A stretch of DNA of 64,000 nt from CAZOZP01 sp964584325 (lineage in GTDB: Bacteria; Bacteroidota; Ignavibacteria; Ignavibacteriales; Melioribacteraceae), in contig CAZOZP010000003.1 in NCBI GenBank assembly GCA_964584325.1, positions 1 to 64,000 of the forward strand, given 5' to 3'. The notes beneath the pieces were generated by a model. The model had not been told where the DNA came from. It worked only from the letters and a program-made list of their open reading frames with translations, and ran no database searches. A program made the translations under genes and the position numbers. Below, in pieces: positions 46,828 through 56,543 of the stretch (positions are counted from its first letter, which is position 1; each line of letters opens with the position of its first letter).

Positions 46828-49269
46828 TTATTCCTCTGTTTTATCTATCAAATGCCTAATAATTTCATCCTGATAAATATGATACTTATGAGGAAGATTT
46901 TTATACTTCGCCGAAAGGGCATTCTTTACCGCATTGAAATCCTTACTGCCGAATTCCTTAATATCCTTCGAAATATTTGTAAGATAAATATTCAGCTTAC
47001 CGCGAAGTTTTTCCAAAACTTCTTCATTGTCGGTTTCAGCAATAGCTTTTACGGCTTTTTCAACACTGAACCCATTTTCAAAAAACAGCTTAAATACAAT
47101 TCCGCGAAAATTTTCAGCAACCGCAGTTCTTCCCAAGTGCCCGATTTCCTTTCCGGTTTCAGTTATCGATGAATGTGAAAACTGTTTTTCCCTTAAAGAA
47201 TTCAGAATAATGGTTTCAAGATTTTCTTTTATTCCTCTCGAAAACTCAACCGGAAGGTCAGCAGCAGTAACAATTTCCCTCTCATCCGATTTTGCCAGAA
47301 TTGCCGCTCTTTTCACAACAGATTCAAGTTCTCTTACATTTCCGCGCCATTCATAATCTTCCAATCTTTCCAGGGCAATCTTAGAAAAGTTTAGAGATTT
47401 ACTTTCTCTTGCGAGAAAATGTTCAGCTAGAATTCTAATATCATCTCTTCTTTCTCTAAGAGGAGGCAGATTTATTCTTATGACATTAAGTCTGTAGTAA
47501 ATATCTTCCCTAAGTTTCTTATCCTTAACAAGCTGTTCAGGATTCTTATTAGTAGCGGCAATAATTCTTACATCAACTTTAATTGTTTTAGAAGATCCAA
47601 CTTTTTCAAACTGTCCCGTCTGCAGAACTCTGAGCAGCTTCACCTGAAAATTCTCGGAAACCTCGCCAATTTCGTCAAGGAATAGTGTACCTCTGTCAGC
47701 AGTTTCAAATCTTCCTTTTTTTTCTGAAGACGATCCTGTGAACGCCCCCTTAACATGTCCGAACAATTCACTTTCAAGGAGCGATTCTGTCAAAGCCCCG
47801 CAATTTACCGCAATAAAAAGATTATTTCTCCTGCTGCTCATCTGGTGAACAGCCAATGCGGCAAGTTCCTTCCCCGTACCGCTTTCGCCCGTAATAAAGA
47901 CAGGCGAATTATCTTTGGCTATCTTGGTGATAAATTCAGTAATTTCCTGCATTTTTTTCGATTTATGAACTATGCCGAAAAATTCCTTCACTTCCCCCTT
48001 ATCGGAAATTCCTGCTGTTTCGGTATTGTGGAGAATTTTCAGTTCAGAAATCTCCTTTTTTAGCTGAGTTATCCTTTCAATTATGGAATGATGGGATGAA
48101 TCCTGAGAAAGATTAAGTTCATGCATAAGCTGCATAAGTTTGTTTTCTTTTTCTTTCAGCATTTCAAAAAGTTTTTTGCCTTCCCTGACAGTTTCCGCCA
48201 AAAGCCGTTTCTTTTCAAAATATTTATGATATACTTCATAAATTATTAAAGAAAGAACCCCGAGATAGTATGGAGAATAGTCAAAGATTATCTGGTAGAA
48301 ATAAAATAGTTCAAGTGAAAAGATAAAGAAAAGTACTGCCGCGAATACAAAGATATATATCCTCGTTTCATTGAAGAAGAATGCAAAACCTATAAGCAGA
48401 AATAAAACAAGGTAAGAAAGATTCTGATACTCCGAGTGAATAAATGAATCATTAAGAAGATTATCCACCGCAAAAGCCTGAAGTGCAATACCCGGCATAC
48501 CACTGTCGAATTCCGACCCAAAAGCTGTACCCGCTGCATCGGTTGTTCCTATCAGAATAATTTTACCTTTTAGGAATTCAAGTGATTCCGGAGCATTCAT
48601 TGAAAGATCAAAAAACTCTAAAAGCGTAAGCGATTTATAGTTCTTCCAACTCGTATGAAAATTCAGCTTTATACCGTTCTTCTCTGGATATTCATCAGAA
48701 ACCAGACAAGCAAAAGCATAAATCCTCTTATTCTCAGCATTTATTGCTTTCTGGATTCCCGTACCATAGTCTTCATAATAATTCAGATGTCCGTATCGAT
48801 AAGACCCGGAATCAGAGCCAACGGAAGGTTTAAATATTTCTTTACCGGTAAATGATAAATCTTCTTTCCTTATAACTTCATCCGCAGTAGCACCAAGAAT
48901 TACATTTTTTGATTTCAGAAGCTGATTTTCAAACAGCTTATCGTATTTTTCCTGACCGGGCTGTACTGTTTGAAATACAATTCCGATACCTGTTTTTCTT
49001 ACGTTATATTTATTAAGTTCCTTTAACAAGAGTGCATAATAGCTTCTTTTTAGAGGCCAGCCTCCAAGATTCTCAATATCTTCCCGCCCAATTTTAATTA
49101 ATACTATATTTGTATCGACTTTTCTTTCCGGCACAATTCCGTAATATGATTTCTGGACAAAACTGTTTATGTTTTTCCTTAATGAAGAAAAAGACAATAG
49201 AATTGATAATAATGCAGCCAGCCATACAAACTGCCATATATTAATGCGTATTGATGATTTTGGTTTCAT
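46828..49269 (-). CDS. Membrane-bound CHASE2 sensor fused to sigma-54 activator AAA+ domain
   Basis: An 813-aa one-component regulator. One N-terminal membrane helix, then a periplasmic CHASE2 sensor (about 35-280; KVDTNIVLIKIGREDIENLG, GGWPLKRSYYALLLKEL, KGKIILIGTTDAAGT). Three membrane helices follow (about 283-345), then a coiled coil. The AAA+ domain has Walker A GESGTGKE, GAFTG, LFLDEIGEVS and the arginine-finger region YYRLNVIRINLPPLRERRDD. The C-terminus has a divergent helix-turn-helix (SITETGKEIGHLGRTAVAEN) and about 100 extra residues. CHASE2 is usually coupled to cyclases or kinases. Confidence 0.85.
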   Translation of the reverse strand: MKPKSSIRINIWQFVWLAALLSILLSFSSLRKNINSFVQKSYYGIVPERKVDTNIVLIKIGREDIENLGGWPLKRSYYALLLKELNKYNVRKTGIGIVFQTVQPGQEKYDKLFENQLLKSKNVILGATADEVIRKEDLSFTGKEIFKPSVGSDSGSYRYGHLNYYEDYGTGIQKAINAENKRIYAFACLVSDEYPEKNGIKLNFHTSWKNYKSLTLLEFFDLSMNAPESLEFLKGKIILIGTTDAAGTAFGSEFDSGMPGIALQAFAVDNLLNDSFIHSEYQNLSYLVLFLLIGFAFFFNETRIYIFVFAAVLFFIFSLELFYFYQIIFDYSPYYLGVLSLIIYEVYHKYFEKKRLLAETVREGKKLFEMLKEKENKLMQLMHELNLSQDSSHHSIIERITQLKKEISELKILHNTETAGISDKGEVKEFFGIVHKSKKMQEITEFITKIAKDNSPVFITGESGTGKELAALAVHQMSSRRNNLFIAVNCGALTESLLESELFGHVKGAFTGSSSEKKGRFETADRGTLFLDEIGEVSENFQVKLLRVLQTGQFEKVGSSKTIKVDVRIIAATNKNPEQLVKDKKLREDIYYRLNVIRINLPPLRERRDDIRILAEHFLARESKSLNFSKIALERLEDYEWRGNVRELESVVKRAAILAKSDEREIVTAADLPVEFSRGIKENLETIILNSLREKQFSHSSITETGKEIGHLGRTAVAENFRGIVFKLFFENGFSVEKAVKAIAETDNEEVLEKLRGKLNIYLTNISKDIKEFGSKDFNAVKNALSAKYKNLPHKYHIYQDEIIRHLIDKTEE

Positions 49270-49348
49270 AAATACAATTTTTTAGTTAATTTATAGTCAA
49301 AATTAACTAATTTTTTTATAGTATAATAAGCTGACAGGATAATTTATT

Positions 49349-50143
49349 ATGAAAATGGTAATCAACAGTTTATCAGTTAATGTATTCGGCGATCCCGAAA
49401 ATACTCCTATTCTATTCATTCACGGATTCCCCTTTGATTATACATTATGGGAAAGCCAGATTAACCATCTAAAAAAAGATTATTACTGCATAGCTTATGA
49501 TGTAAGAGGTTTAGGCGACAGCTATGTGGGTGACGGTCAGTACACGATGGAAGCATACGTTGATGACGCTTTTTCGATTGTTCACGAAATGAACCTCGAC
49601 AGACCGGTTCTCTGCGGGTTATCTATGGGCGGTTATGTTGCTCTCAGAACAGCAGAACGCGATCCGCTCAGATTTAGAGGACTTATTCTCTGCAACACAA
49701 AAGCTGATGCTGATGACAATAACGCAAAAATTAAAAGAGCAAAACAAATTGACAGCATCAATGTTAAAGGACTTAACAGATTTATTGATGAATTTATTCC
49801 TCAGTGTTTTGCATCAAAAACTATCGATAAAAACCGTACTTTGGTTGAAAAAACAATTACTGCTTCCAAAAAACACATTCCGAAAGGAGTTAAAGGAGCA
49901 ATTTTTGCAATAATGAGCAGAACTGATACAACGGAATTCCTCAAGAATTGTCAGATTCCTTCTCTTGTTATTGCCGGCTCTGCAGATGCTGTCACTCCTG
50001 CAGACAAAATGAAAGAATTGGCTTCGTTAATAAAGAATTCGGAATTTGTAACCATTCCTGATTCCGGACACTTAACAGCTATTGAAAATCCGGACGCTGT
50101 TAACAAAGCTATATCCGGTTTCCTTGCTGACAAAGTTAAATAG
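49349..50143 (+). CDS. Alpha/beta hydrolase, copy 1
   Basis: A 264-aa hydrolase-fold protein. Oxyanion motif HGFPFDYTLW, nucleophile elbow GLSMGGY (Ser96 region), acid Asp in VIAGSADAVTP, and catalytic His in IPDSGHLTAIE. Substrate unknown; 3-oxoadipate enol-lactonase-like and general esterases share this pattern. The next gene is a close paralogue that shares HGFPFD, YYCIAYDVRG and YVGDGQY, so this is a tandem duplication. Confidence 0.85.
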   Translation: MKMVINSLSVNVFGDPENTPILFIHGFPFDYTLWESQINHLKKDYYCIAYDVRGLGDSYVGDGQYTMEAYVDDAFSIVHEMNLDRPVLCGLSMGGYVALRTAERDPLRFRGLILCNTKADADDNNAKIKRAKQIDSINVKGLNRFIDEFIPQCFASKTIDKNRTLVEKTITASKKHIPKGVKGAIFAIMSRTDTTEFLKNCQIPSLVIAGSADAVTPADKMKELASLIKNSEFVTIPDSGHLTAIENPDAVNKAISGFLADKVK

Positions 50144-50256
50144 TATATTTCAAGGAATTTCTTATAAATTTAAGGTTTTTTATCTTAAACCCTAATTTTT
50201 TTGATTTTTTTATCAAATTTATTTATATTTTGTACTGATAAAAAAATGTATATTCT

Positions 50257-51048
50257 TTGAAAACCATAGTTAACACACAATCAGTCAATACATTCGGGGA
50301 CCCGGCTAATATTCCCGTAATATTTATTCATGGATTTCCCTTTGACCATACGGTATGGGAACGCCAGATAGAGGCTTTTTCCGATAAATATTATTGCATA
50401 GCTTATGATGTAAGAGGTTTCGGACAAAGTTATGTAGGTGATGGTCAGTATTCTCTTGAAGCTTATACTCACGACTTATTCTCAATTGTTCACGAAATGC
50501 AGATAGACAGACCTGTGCTGGTAGGAATGTCCACAGGCGGATTTATTGCGTTAAGAGCTATAGAAAGAGATATAAGAAGATTCAGAGGCTTAATGTTGTG
50601 CGGAACTATGATAAACGCTGACGACAAACTTGCACTTATTGACAATTCTTCTAAAATCAACGACATAAATGTGCAGGGAGTTGAATACTTTCTTGACTAT
50701 TTTTTACCTCAGATGTTCTCTGATGTTTTTATGCAGAACAGAAAAGAAGAATACAATAAGTTTTACGATGAGATAAAAAAATACAATGCGAGGGGAATTA
50801 AGGGCGGATTATTTGCCGTGATGAGCCGTACCGATATGAACCATTTCCTGCCGCAAATTGATTTGCCTTGTACTTACTTAGCAGGAGAAGAAGATAAGAT
50901 TATTTCTCCCGATACACTGAAAAAATATGCTTCAAAAATTAAAACCGCTGAATTCCGCATAGTACCTTCAGCCGGACATATTGCAAATATCGAAAATCCT
51001 TCATTTTTTAATTCTGAACTAAGTAAGCTGTTAAACCGTATCAGATAG
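50257..51048 (+). CDS. Alpha/beta hydrolase, copy 2 (TTG start)
   Basis: Paralogue of the upstream gene, 263 aa: HGFPFDHTVW, GMSTGGF nucleophile (Ser; Met-Ser-Thr in place of Leu-Ser-Met), YLAGEEDKIISPDTL, and VPSAGHIANIE. The only start that matches the first copy is TTG at 50257; the nearby ATG at 50246 runs only four codons to a stop overlapping this TTG. This may reduce translation. The pocket changes suggest a different substrate. Confidence 0.82.
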   Translation: MKTIVNTQSVNTFGDPANIPVIFIHGFPFDHTVWERQIEAFSDKYYCIAYDVRGFGQSYVGDGQYSLEAYTHDLFSIVHEMQIDRPVLVGMSTGGFIALRAIERDIRRFRGLMLCGTMINADDKLALIDNSSKINDINVQGVEYFLDYFLPQMFSDVFMQNRKEEYNKFYDEIKKYNARGIKGGLFAVMSRTDMNHFLPQIDLPCTYLAGEEDKIISPDTLKKYASKIKTAEFRIVPSAGHIANIENPSFFNSELSKLLNRIR

Positions 51049-51280
51049 ATTCCCGCAGTTTTTCATAATACCAGCAAATAATGTAAGGCTTAAGACACTT
51101 AGTGCAAGCAGCCGATACTTTTCTGTGAGCAGTTGATGAATGAGTATCATCCGGTTTTACAGCAGTTACTTTAACAGGCACCCTATGCGGATCCGGACAA
51201 ACAATTCTTTTCATCTTATTGCAATAAGGGCAGTTTATAACCCTTACAATTTCTTCATCATTATTTATTTGCTGTTCCAT
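51041..51280 (-). CDS. Small zinc-ribbon-like protein
   Basis: A 79-aa protein with two CxxC pairs (INCPYCNKMKRIVC and CTKCLKPYIICWYY), as in zinc ribbons that bind nucleic acid or proteins. Third gene of the hldD-nudix operon, one base after the nudix stop; its end overlaps the hydrolase end by 8 bp. Function unknown. Confidence 0.65.
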   Translation of the reverse strand: MEQQINNDEEIVRVINCPYCNKMKRIVCPDPHRVPVKVTAVKPDDTHSSTAHRKVSAACTKCLKPYIICWYYEKLRESI

Positions 51281-51281
51281 A

Positions 51282-51740
51282 TCAAAAAAAATCTACATTA
51301 TAATTAACAAATCTACCTTCCGTGTAATTAAACTTTGCACAGAAAAACTTATCCTGAAAGAGCCATTTCATAAAAATTTTGTCGCCTTCCCACAGATTCA
51401 AATCAAAGAGCTTTTCAATTTGAATCCATTCAAGCTTTCCTTCGGGAGAGTCAATTAACTCCCCCGAAAACTCTTCTGCCTTAAAAACAAACACATGCCA
51501 ATCATCTTTACCGTCAAACAGAGGAAAAGTAATAAAACCTTTCATGGCCGGATTTTCCAAAACAAGACCGGCCTCTTCAAGAACTTCTCTTTTAACACAA
51601 TCTACAGGTGATTCTCCTTTTTCGAACTTCCCGCCAAGTCCATTCCATTTCCCTTGATGGTAATCGTCCGGCTTTTTAATTCTATGAAGCATCAGCACTT
51701 TACCCGCTCGGACAATGTAGCAGAGAACCGCAAGTTTCAA
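51282..51740 (-). CDS. NUDIX hydrolase (MutT/MTH1-like)
   Basis: A 152-aa pyrophosphohydrolase. Nudix box GKFEKGESPVDCVKREVLEEAGLVLE is shown here in parts: GKFEKGESP and REVLEEAGL. NGLGGKFE and the following pattern resemble MTH1/8-oxo-dGTP diphosphatases, which clean up oxidised nucleotides. The start is TTG at 51740, just after the hldD stop, since no ATG is available. Confidence 0.85.
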   Translation of the reverse strand: MKLAVLCYIVRAGKVLMLHRIKKPDDYHQGKWNGLGGKFEKGESPVDCVKREVLEEAGLVLENPAMKGFITFPLFDGKDDWHVFVFKAEEFSGELIDSPEGKLEWIQIEKLFDLNLWEGDKIFMKWLFQDKFFCAKFNYTEGRFVNYNVDFF

Positions 51741-51745
51741 AATTT

Positions 51746-52720
51746 CTATAATCCCCAGTATTTATTCTTAAGCAGATAATTTTCTACATAGTCTTTCACG
51801 CCTGCTTTAACATTGTGCATTTCTTTTGAATACCCTGATTTTCTGAGTTTTGTAATATCTGCCTGTGTAAAATACTGATATTTATCCTTAAGAGTATCAG
51901 GCATCTCGATAAATTCTATGTTAACCGGTTTACCGACGGCTTCAAAAATCGGTGTAACCAACTCAAGCCATGTTGAGGCATCACCTGTCCCTAGATTATA
52001 GAGTCCGTTGATATCCGGATTTTCCATAAAATAATAGATAATATCCATTATGTCTTTAATATAAATGAAATCCCGTTTTTGTCCGCCGTCTTTATAATCT
52101 TCTCTATATGACTTAAACAGCTTAACTTTACCTGTCTGAAGTATCTGCTCGTATGCCTTATGTACAACACTTCTCATATCCCCTTTATGATATTCGTTGG
52201 GGCCGTAAACATTAAAGAATTTTAATCCGGCAACCTTATCAAGAAGATCCATATTCTGAAGCCATATATCAAAAAGCTGTTTCGAATAACCGTACATATT
52301 TAACGGTCTTAATTCCGAAATATTTTCTTCATTATCCGAATATCCCTTTTCACCGTCTCCGTAAGTTGCGGCTGAAGAAGCATAAATAAATCTGGCTCTC
52401 TGAGGCAGGCAGTATTTAATAAGCTCTTTGGAGAATCTAAGATTGTTCTGCATAAGATAATCTGCATCATACTCAGTAGTTGAAGAGCAGGCGCCCATAT
52501 GAATAACTGTCTCGATACTGAAAGGAACAGTTTCATTTATAACCATCTCGTAAAATTCTTTTTTGTTAAAATAGTCTATGAAGTTAAGACCATTGATATT
52601 TTTCCATTTTTCGCTATTGCCGAGATTATCCACAATCACTATCTCACTAATACCTTCATCGTTAAGTTTCTTAACAACCGAGCTTCCGATAAATCCTGCA
52701 CCGCCTGTTATTACAATCAT
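51746..52720 (-). CDS. hldD: ADP-L-glycero-D-manno-heptose 6-epimerase
   Basis: Final step in making ADP-heptose for the lipopolysaccharide core, cytoplasmic. Extended short-chain dehydrogenase: nucleotide motif TGGAGFIGS at residues 5-13, DNLGNSEKW, HMGACSSTTEYDADYLMQNN, catalytic Tyr/Lys in YGYSK, and NVYGPNEYHKGDMRSVV, all typical of HldD. 324 aa is normal. First gene of the leftward operon hldD-nudix-zinc ribbon, divergent from metH. Confidence 0.93.
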   Translation of the reverse strand: MIVITGGAGFIGSSVVKKLNDEGISEIVIVDNLGNSEKWKNINGLNFIDYFNKKEFYEMVINETVPFSIETVIHMGACSSTTEYDADYLMQNNLRFSKELIKYCLPQRARFIYASSAATYGDGEKGYSDNEENISELRPLNMYGYSKQLFDIWLQNMDLLDKVAGLKFFNVYGPNEYHKGDMRSVVHKAYEQILQTGKVKLFKSYREDYKDGGQKRDFIYIKDIMDIIYYFMENPDINGLYNLGTGDASTWLELVTPIFEAVGKPVNIEFIEMPDTLKDKYQYFTQADITKLRKSGYSKEMHNVKAGVKDYVENYLLKNKYWGL

Positions 52721-52856
52721 TTTTTCACCTGTAGTTAATTATTATCTGATAAATTAAGCATTTAATGTCTTTTACACAAAACAATAATATTGTATTTTAG
52801 TGTATTGGCTATTATCGAGTTTATTTTTATGAATTTAAGAAAGTCAGGATTAAAAA

Positions 52857-55800
52857 ATGAAATTTAATATACTGAACGAATTAAGTAAACGAATTCTTAT
52901 TATTGACGGCGCTATGGGTACAATGATCCAGAGGCGCGGACTAACAGAGAGTGATTTCAGGGGAAACCGGTTCAGCGATCATCATTGCGACATAAAGGGC
53001 AATAACGATGTACTTTCGATTACCCGTCCGGATGTAATCGGTGATATTCATTGCGCCTACCTCGAGGCCGGGGCAGATATTATTGAAACAAATACATTCA
53101 GCAGCAACTCAATTTCCCAGGCTGATTATAAAATGGAAAGTTTTGTCTATGAACTGAACTTACGATCTGCTCAAATAGCCCGTGAATGTGCCGATAAATA
53201 CTCTGCATTATCTCCGGATAAGCCCAGATTTGTGGCAGGCGCTTTCGGCCCTACCAACCGCACGGCATCATTATCGCCCGATGTGAATGACCCCGGCTTC
53301 AGGGCTGTTAATTTTGATATTCTTGCGGAAGCATATTACGAACAATGCAGGGGATTAGTTGACGGCGGTGCAGATATTCTTTTGATTGAAACTGTATTTG
53401 ATACACTTAACTGCAAAGCTGCCATTTTTGCAATACACAGATACTTCCGGGAAACCGGAAAAGAACTGCCGGTTATGATTTCCGGAACTATCGTTGATGC
53501 AAGCGGAAGAACTCTCTCCGGACAGACTCTGGAAGGATTTCTGATTTCTGTTTCGCATACAAAAAATCTCATTTCCGTTGGCTTGAACTGTGCTCTGGGT
53601 CCGGTACAAATGAGGCCTTTCGTTGAAGACATTGCTTCAAAAGCACCTTTTTATGTCAGCATTTACCCAAATGCCGGTTTGCCGAATGAATTCGGACAGT
53701 ATGATTTATCTCCTGAAAAAATGGCGGATATCTTAAGAGAATATGCAGGCAACGGGTTCTTTAATATTGTGGGAGGATGCTGCGGAACAACTCCTGACCA
53801 CATCAGGGCAATTGCTGAAGCAGTTAAATCATTTACTCCGCGCACAATACCTCAGACCGAAAAGTATTTAAGACTTTCCGGACTGGAGGCACTTGTAATA
53901 AGACCGGAATCCAACTTTGTGAATGTAGGGGAGAGAACAAATGTAGCAGGCTCAAAGAAATTTGCCAGACTTATTAAAACGGGTAATTATGACGAAGCTC
54001 TAAGTATAGCCAAAGATCAGGTAGAAGGCGGTGCTCAGGTTATTGATATAAATATGGACGATGCACTTATTGACGGCGAGACTGCAGTTACAAGATTTCT
54101 AAATCTTCTTGGTGCCGAACCGGAAATTGCTAAACTTCCAATTATGCTTGATTCTTCAAAATGGACTGTTCTTGAAGCTGGTCTTAAATGCCTTCAGGGT
54201 AAAGGCATTGTTAATTCTATAAGTTTGAAGGAAGGAGAAGAAATATTTATTGAACACGCATCAAAAATTTTAGATTACGGAGCTGCTGTTATCGTAATGG
54301 CTTTTGATGAAAAAGGACAGGCAGACTCCTTTGAAAGAAAGACTTCAATCTGCAAAAGAGCATACGATATACTAATTGAAAAAGTAGGCTTCAAACCAGA
54401 AGACATTATTTTTGATCCGAATATTTTTGCAATTGCAACCGGAATTGAAGAGCATAATAATTATGCTGTTGATTATATTGAAGCTGCACGCTGGATAAAA
54501 ACGCATCTTCCGTATGCAAAAGTAAGCGGAGGCGTCAGTAACGTATCCTTCTCTTACAGAGGAAATGATCCCGTGCGCGAAGCCATGCATTCTGTATTTC
54601 TTTACCATGCCGTTTCTGCCGGGATGGATATGGGTATTGTGAATGCCGGTCAGCTTGCTGTTTATGAAGATATTCCTAAAGATTTACTTGAAAGAGTTGA
54701 AGATGTTGTGTTAAACCGCCGAACAGATGCAACTGAAAGACTTACGGAACTTGCAGATTCATTCAAGGGAAAAGAAGCTTCAGAAATCAAAAAGGATGAA
54801 TGGCGGAATCTTCCTGTTGAAGAAAGGCTAAAAAATTCTCTGGTAAAAGGAATTGTTGATTTCATTGATCAGGATACTGAAGAAGCAAGGCTCAAATACA
54901 GTAATCCCGTTCACGTAATTGAAGGTCCGCTTATGGACGGAATGGGCGTGGTAGGAGATTTGTTCGGAGCAGGAAAAATGTTCCTTCCTCAGGTAGTAAA
55001 AAGCGCAAGAGTTATGAAAAAATCTGTTGCTTACCTCGTGCCTTTCATTGAAGCAGATAAGAAAAAATCCGGCGATCAGAGTGCCGCAGGAAAAATACTT
55101 CTTGCAACAGTTAAGGGAGATGTTCACGATATAGGTAAAAATATTGTTGGTGTAATTCTCGGTTGCAATAATTATGATGTAATTGATTTAGGAGTTATGG
55201 TACCTGCCGATAAAATTATTCAGGCCGCTATAGATAACAATGTTGATATAATCGGACTAAGCGGATTGATTACTCCGTCTCTTGAAGAAATGGTTCATTT
55301 TGCCAAAGAACTTGAAAGACGCGGATTAAAATTTCCGCTTCTGATAGGAGGTGCAACTACTTCGCGCGTACACACTGCCGTCAAAATTGATCCTTGTTAC
55401 AGCGGAGCTGTTATACACGTACTCGATGCATCCCGAAGTGTTCCTGTATGCAGTAATCTGCTTAATCCTCAAACCCGCGATTCTTTCATCCTCAGCGTTA
55501 AAAATGAATATGAAGAACTTCGAGAACAATACGAAAAGCGACGCAATGAGAAAAAGTCAATCAGTATCAGTAAAGCTAGGTTGAATAAATTTACTCCGGA
55601 ATTTTCTGAAAATACAATCATTAAGCCGAAAAATCTTGGCACTAAGGTTTTCAACAATTTTCCTGTTGAGAATCTTGTTCCATACATTGACTGGACTCCG
55701 TTCTTCTCTGTCTGGGGATTAAAGGGCAAATATCCTCAAATCCTCAATAACGATACTTACGGTACTGAAGCCAAAAAGCTCTTTGATGATGCTTCTTCCA

Positions 55801-56543
55801 TGCTTCAGGATATTATTAAGAATAAAACTCTGAAAGCAAACGGTATTTTAGGAGTTTACCCGGCCAATTCTAACGGTGATGATATAGAAGTTTATTCTCC
55901 CGTATCCGGTCACGGAATTATGGCCGAATTCCGGACAATAAGACAACAGTTTGAAAAAGCATCTTCTCAGCCGAGTTTTGCTTTGTCTGATTTTATTGCA
56001 CCTAAGGATTCGGGTATGCAAGATTATATTGGTGCTTTTGCGGTAACAGCCGGCATTAACGTGAAAGAAACTGCAGATTGGTATCAGGCTGCAAATGATG
56101 ATTATTCTTCAATTATGATTAAAGCAGTTGCCGACAGACTTGCGGAAGCTTTTGCTGAATATCTGCATTTCTATTTGCGAAGAGAGTTTTGGGGATATTC
56201 ACCTGATGAAGAATTTAATAATGAAGCGCTTATCGGAGAAAATTACATTGGGATAAGACCTGCCCCGGGTTATCCCTCTCAGCCCGATCATACCGAAAAG
56301 GTTACTTTATTCAATCTGTTAAAAGCACAGGAAAACACTGATATAAGTCTTACTGAAAATCTGGCAATGTTCCCGGCCGCTTCGGTTTGCGGATTGTATT
56401 TTGCTCATCCCGATGCAAAATATTTTAATGTCGGGAAAATCGACAAAGATCAAATTGACGATTACCGGAAACGTAAAGGAATTTCACTTAAAGAAGCTGA
56501 ACGAATTCTTGCAACAATTCTGTCTTACGATCCGGAATCCTAA
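52857..56543 (+). CDS. metH: Cobalamin-dependent methionine synthase
   Basis: Transfers methyl from methyltetrahydrofolate to homocysteine via cobalamin. All four modules present: homocysteine domain (DGAMGTMIQ; zinc Cys in GLNCALGP and GGCCGTTPDH), folate domain (NVGERTNVAGSKKFARLIK), cobalamin domain with DVHDIGKNIVG and IGLSGLITPS, and the AdoMet reactivation domain (RPAPGYPSQPDH, ENLAMFPAASVCGLYF). 1228 aa is full length. No cobalamin or SAM riboswitch fits in the 136-bp upstream gap. The stop TAA directly abuts the next ATG. Confidence 0.96.
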   Translation: MKFNILNELSKRILIIDGAMGTMIQRRGLTESDFRGNRFSDHHCDIKGNNDVLSITRPDVIGDIHCAYLEAGADIIETNTFSSNSISQADYKMESFVYELNLRSAQIARECADKYSALSPDKPRFVAGAFGPTNRTASLSPDVNDPGFRAVNFDILAEAYYEQCRGLVDGGADILLIETVFDTLNCKAAIFAIHRYFRETGKELPVMISGTIVDASGRTLSGQTLEGFLISVSHTKNLISVGLNCALGPVQMRPFVEDIASKAPFYVSIYPNAGLPNEFGQYDLSPEKMADILREYAGNGFFNIVGGCCGTTPDHIRAIAEAVKSFTPRTIPQTEKYLRLSGLEALVIRPESNFVNVGERTNVAGSKKFARLIKTGNYDEALSIAKDQVEGGAQVIDINMDDALIDGETAVTRFLNLLGAEPEIAKLPIMLDSSKWTVLEAGLKCLQGKGIVNSISLKEGEEIFIEHASKILDYGAAVIVMAFDEKGQADSFERKTSICKRAYDILIEKVGFKPEDIIFDPNIFAIATGIEEHNNYAVDYIEAARWIKTHLPYAKVSGGVSNVSFSYRGNDPVREAMHSVFLYHAVSAGMDMGIVNAGQLAVYEDIPKDLLERVEDVVLNRRTDATERLTELADSFKGKEASEIKKDEWRNLPVEERLKNSLVKGIVDFIDQDTEEARLKYSNPVHVIEGPLMDGMGVVGDLFGAGKMFLPQVVKSARVMKKSVAYLVPFIEADKKKSGDQSAAGKILLATVKGDVHDIGKNIVGVILGCNNYDVIDLGVMVPADKIIQAAIDNNVDIIGLSGLITPSLEEMVHFAKELERRGLKFPLLIGGATTSRVHTAVKIDPCYSGAVIHVLDASRSVPVCSNLLNPQTRDSFILSVKNEYEELREQYEKRRNEKKSISISKARLNKFTPEFSENTIIKPKNLGTKVFNNFPVENLVPYIDWTPFFSVWGLKGKYPQILNNDTYGTEAKKLFDDASSMLQDIIKNKTLKANGILGVYPANSNGDDIEVYSPVSGHGIMAEFRTIRQQFEKASSQPSFALSDFIAPKDSGMQDYIGAFAVTAGINVKETADWYQAANDDYSSIMIKAVADRLAEAFAEYLHFYLRREFWGYSPDEEFNNEALIGENYIGIRPAPGYPSQPDHTEKVTLFNLLKAQENTDISLTENLAMFPAASVCGLYFAHPDAKYFNVGKIDKDQIDDYRKRKGISLKEAERILATILSYDPES

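Noticed and set aside
52721..52856. Cobalamin or SAM riboswitch before metH
   Set aside because: The 136-bp gap is AT-rich and shows no B12-box or SAM aptamer-like stems.
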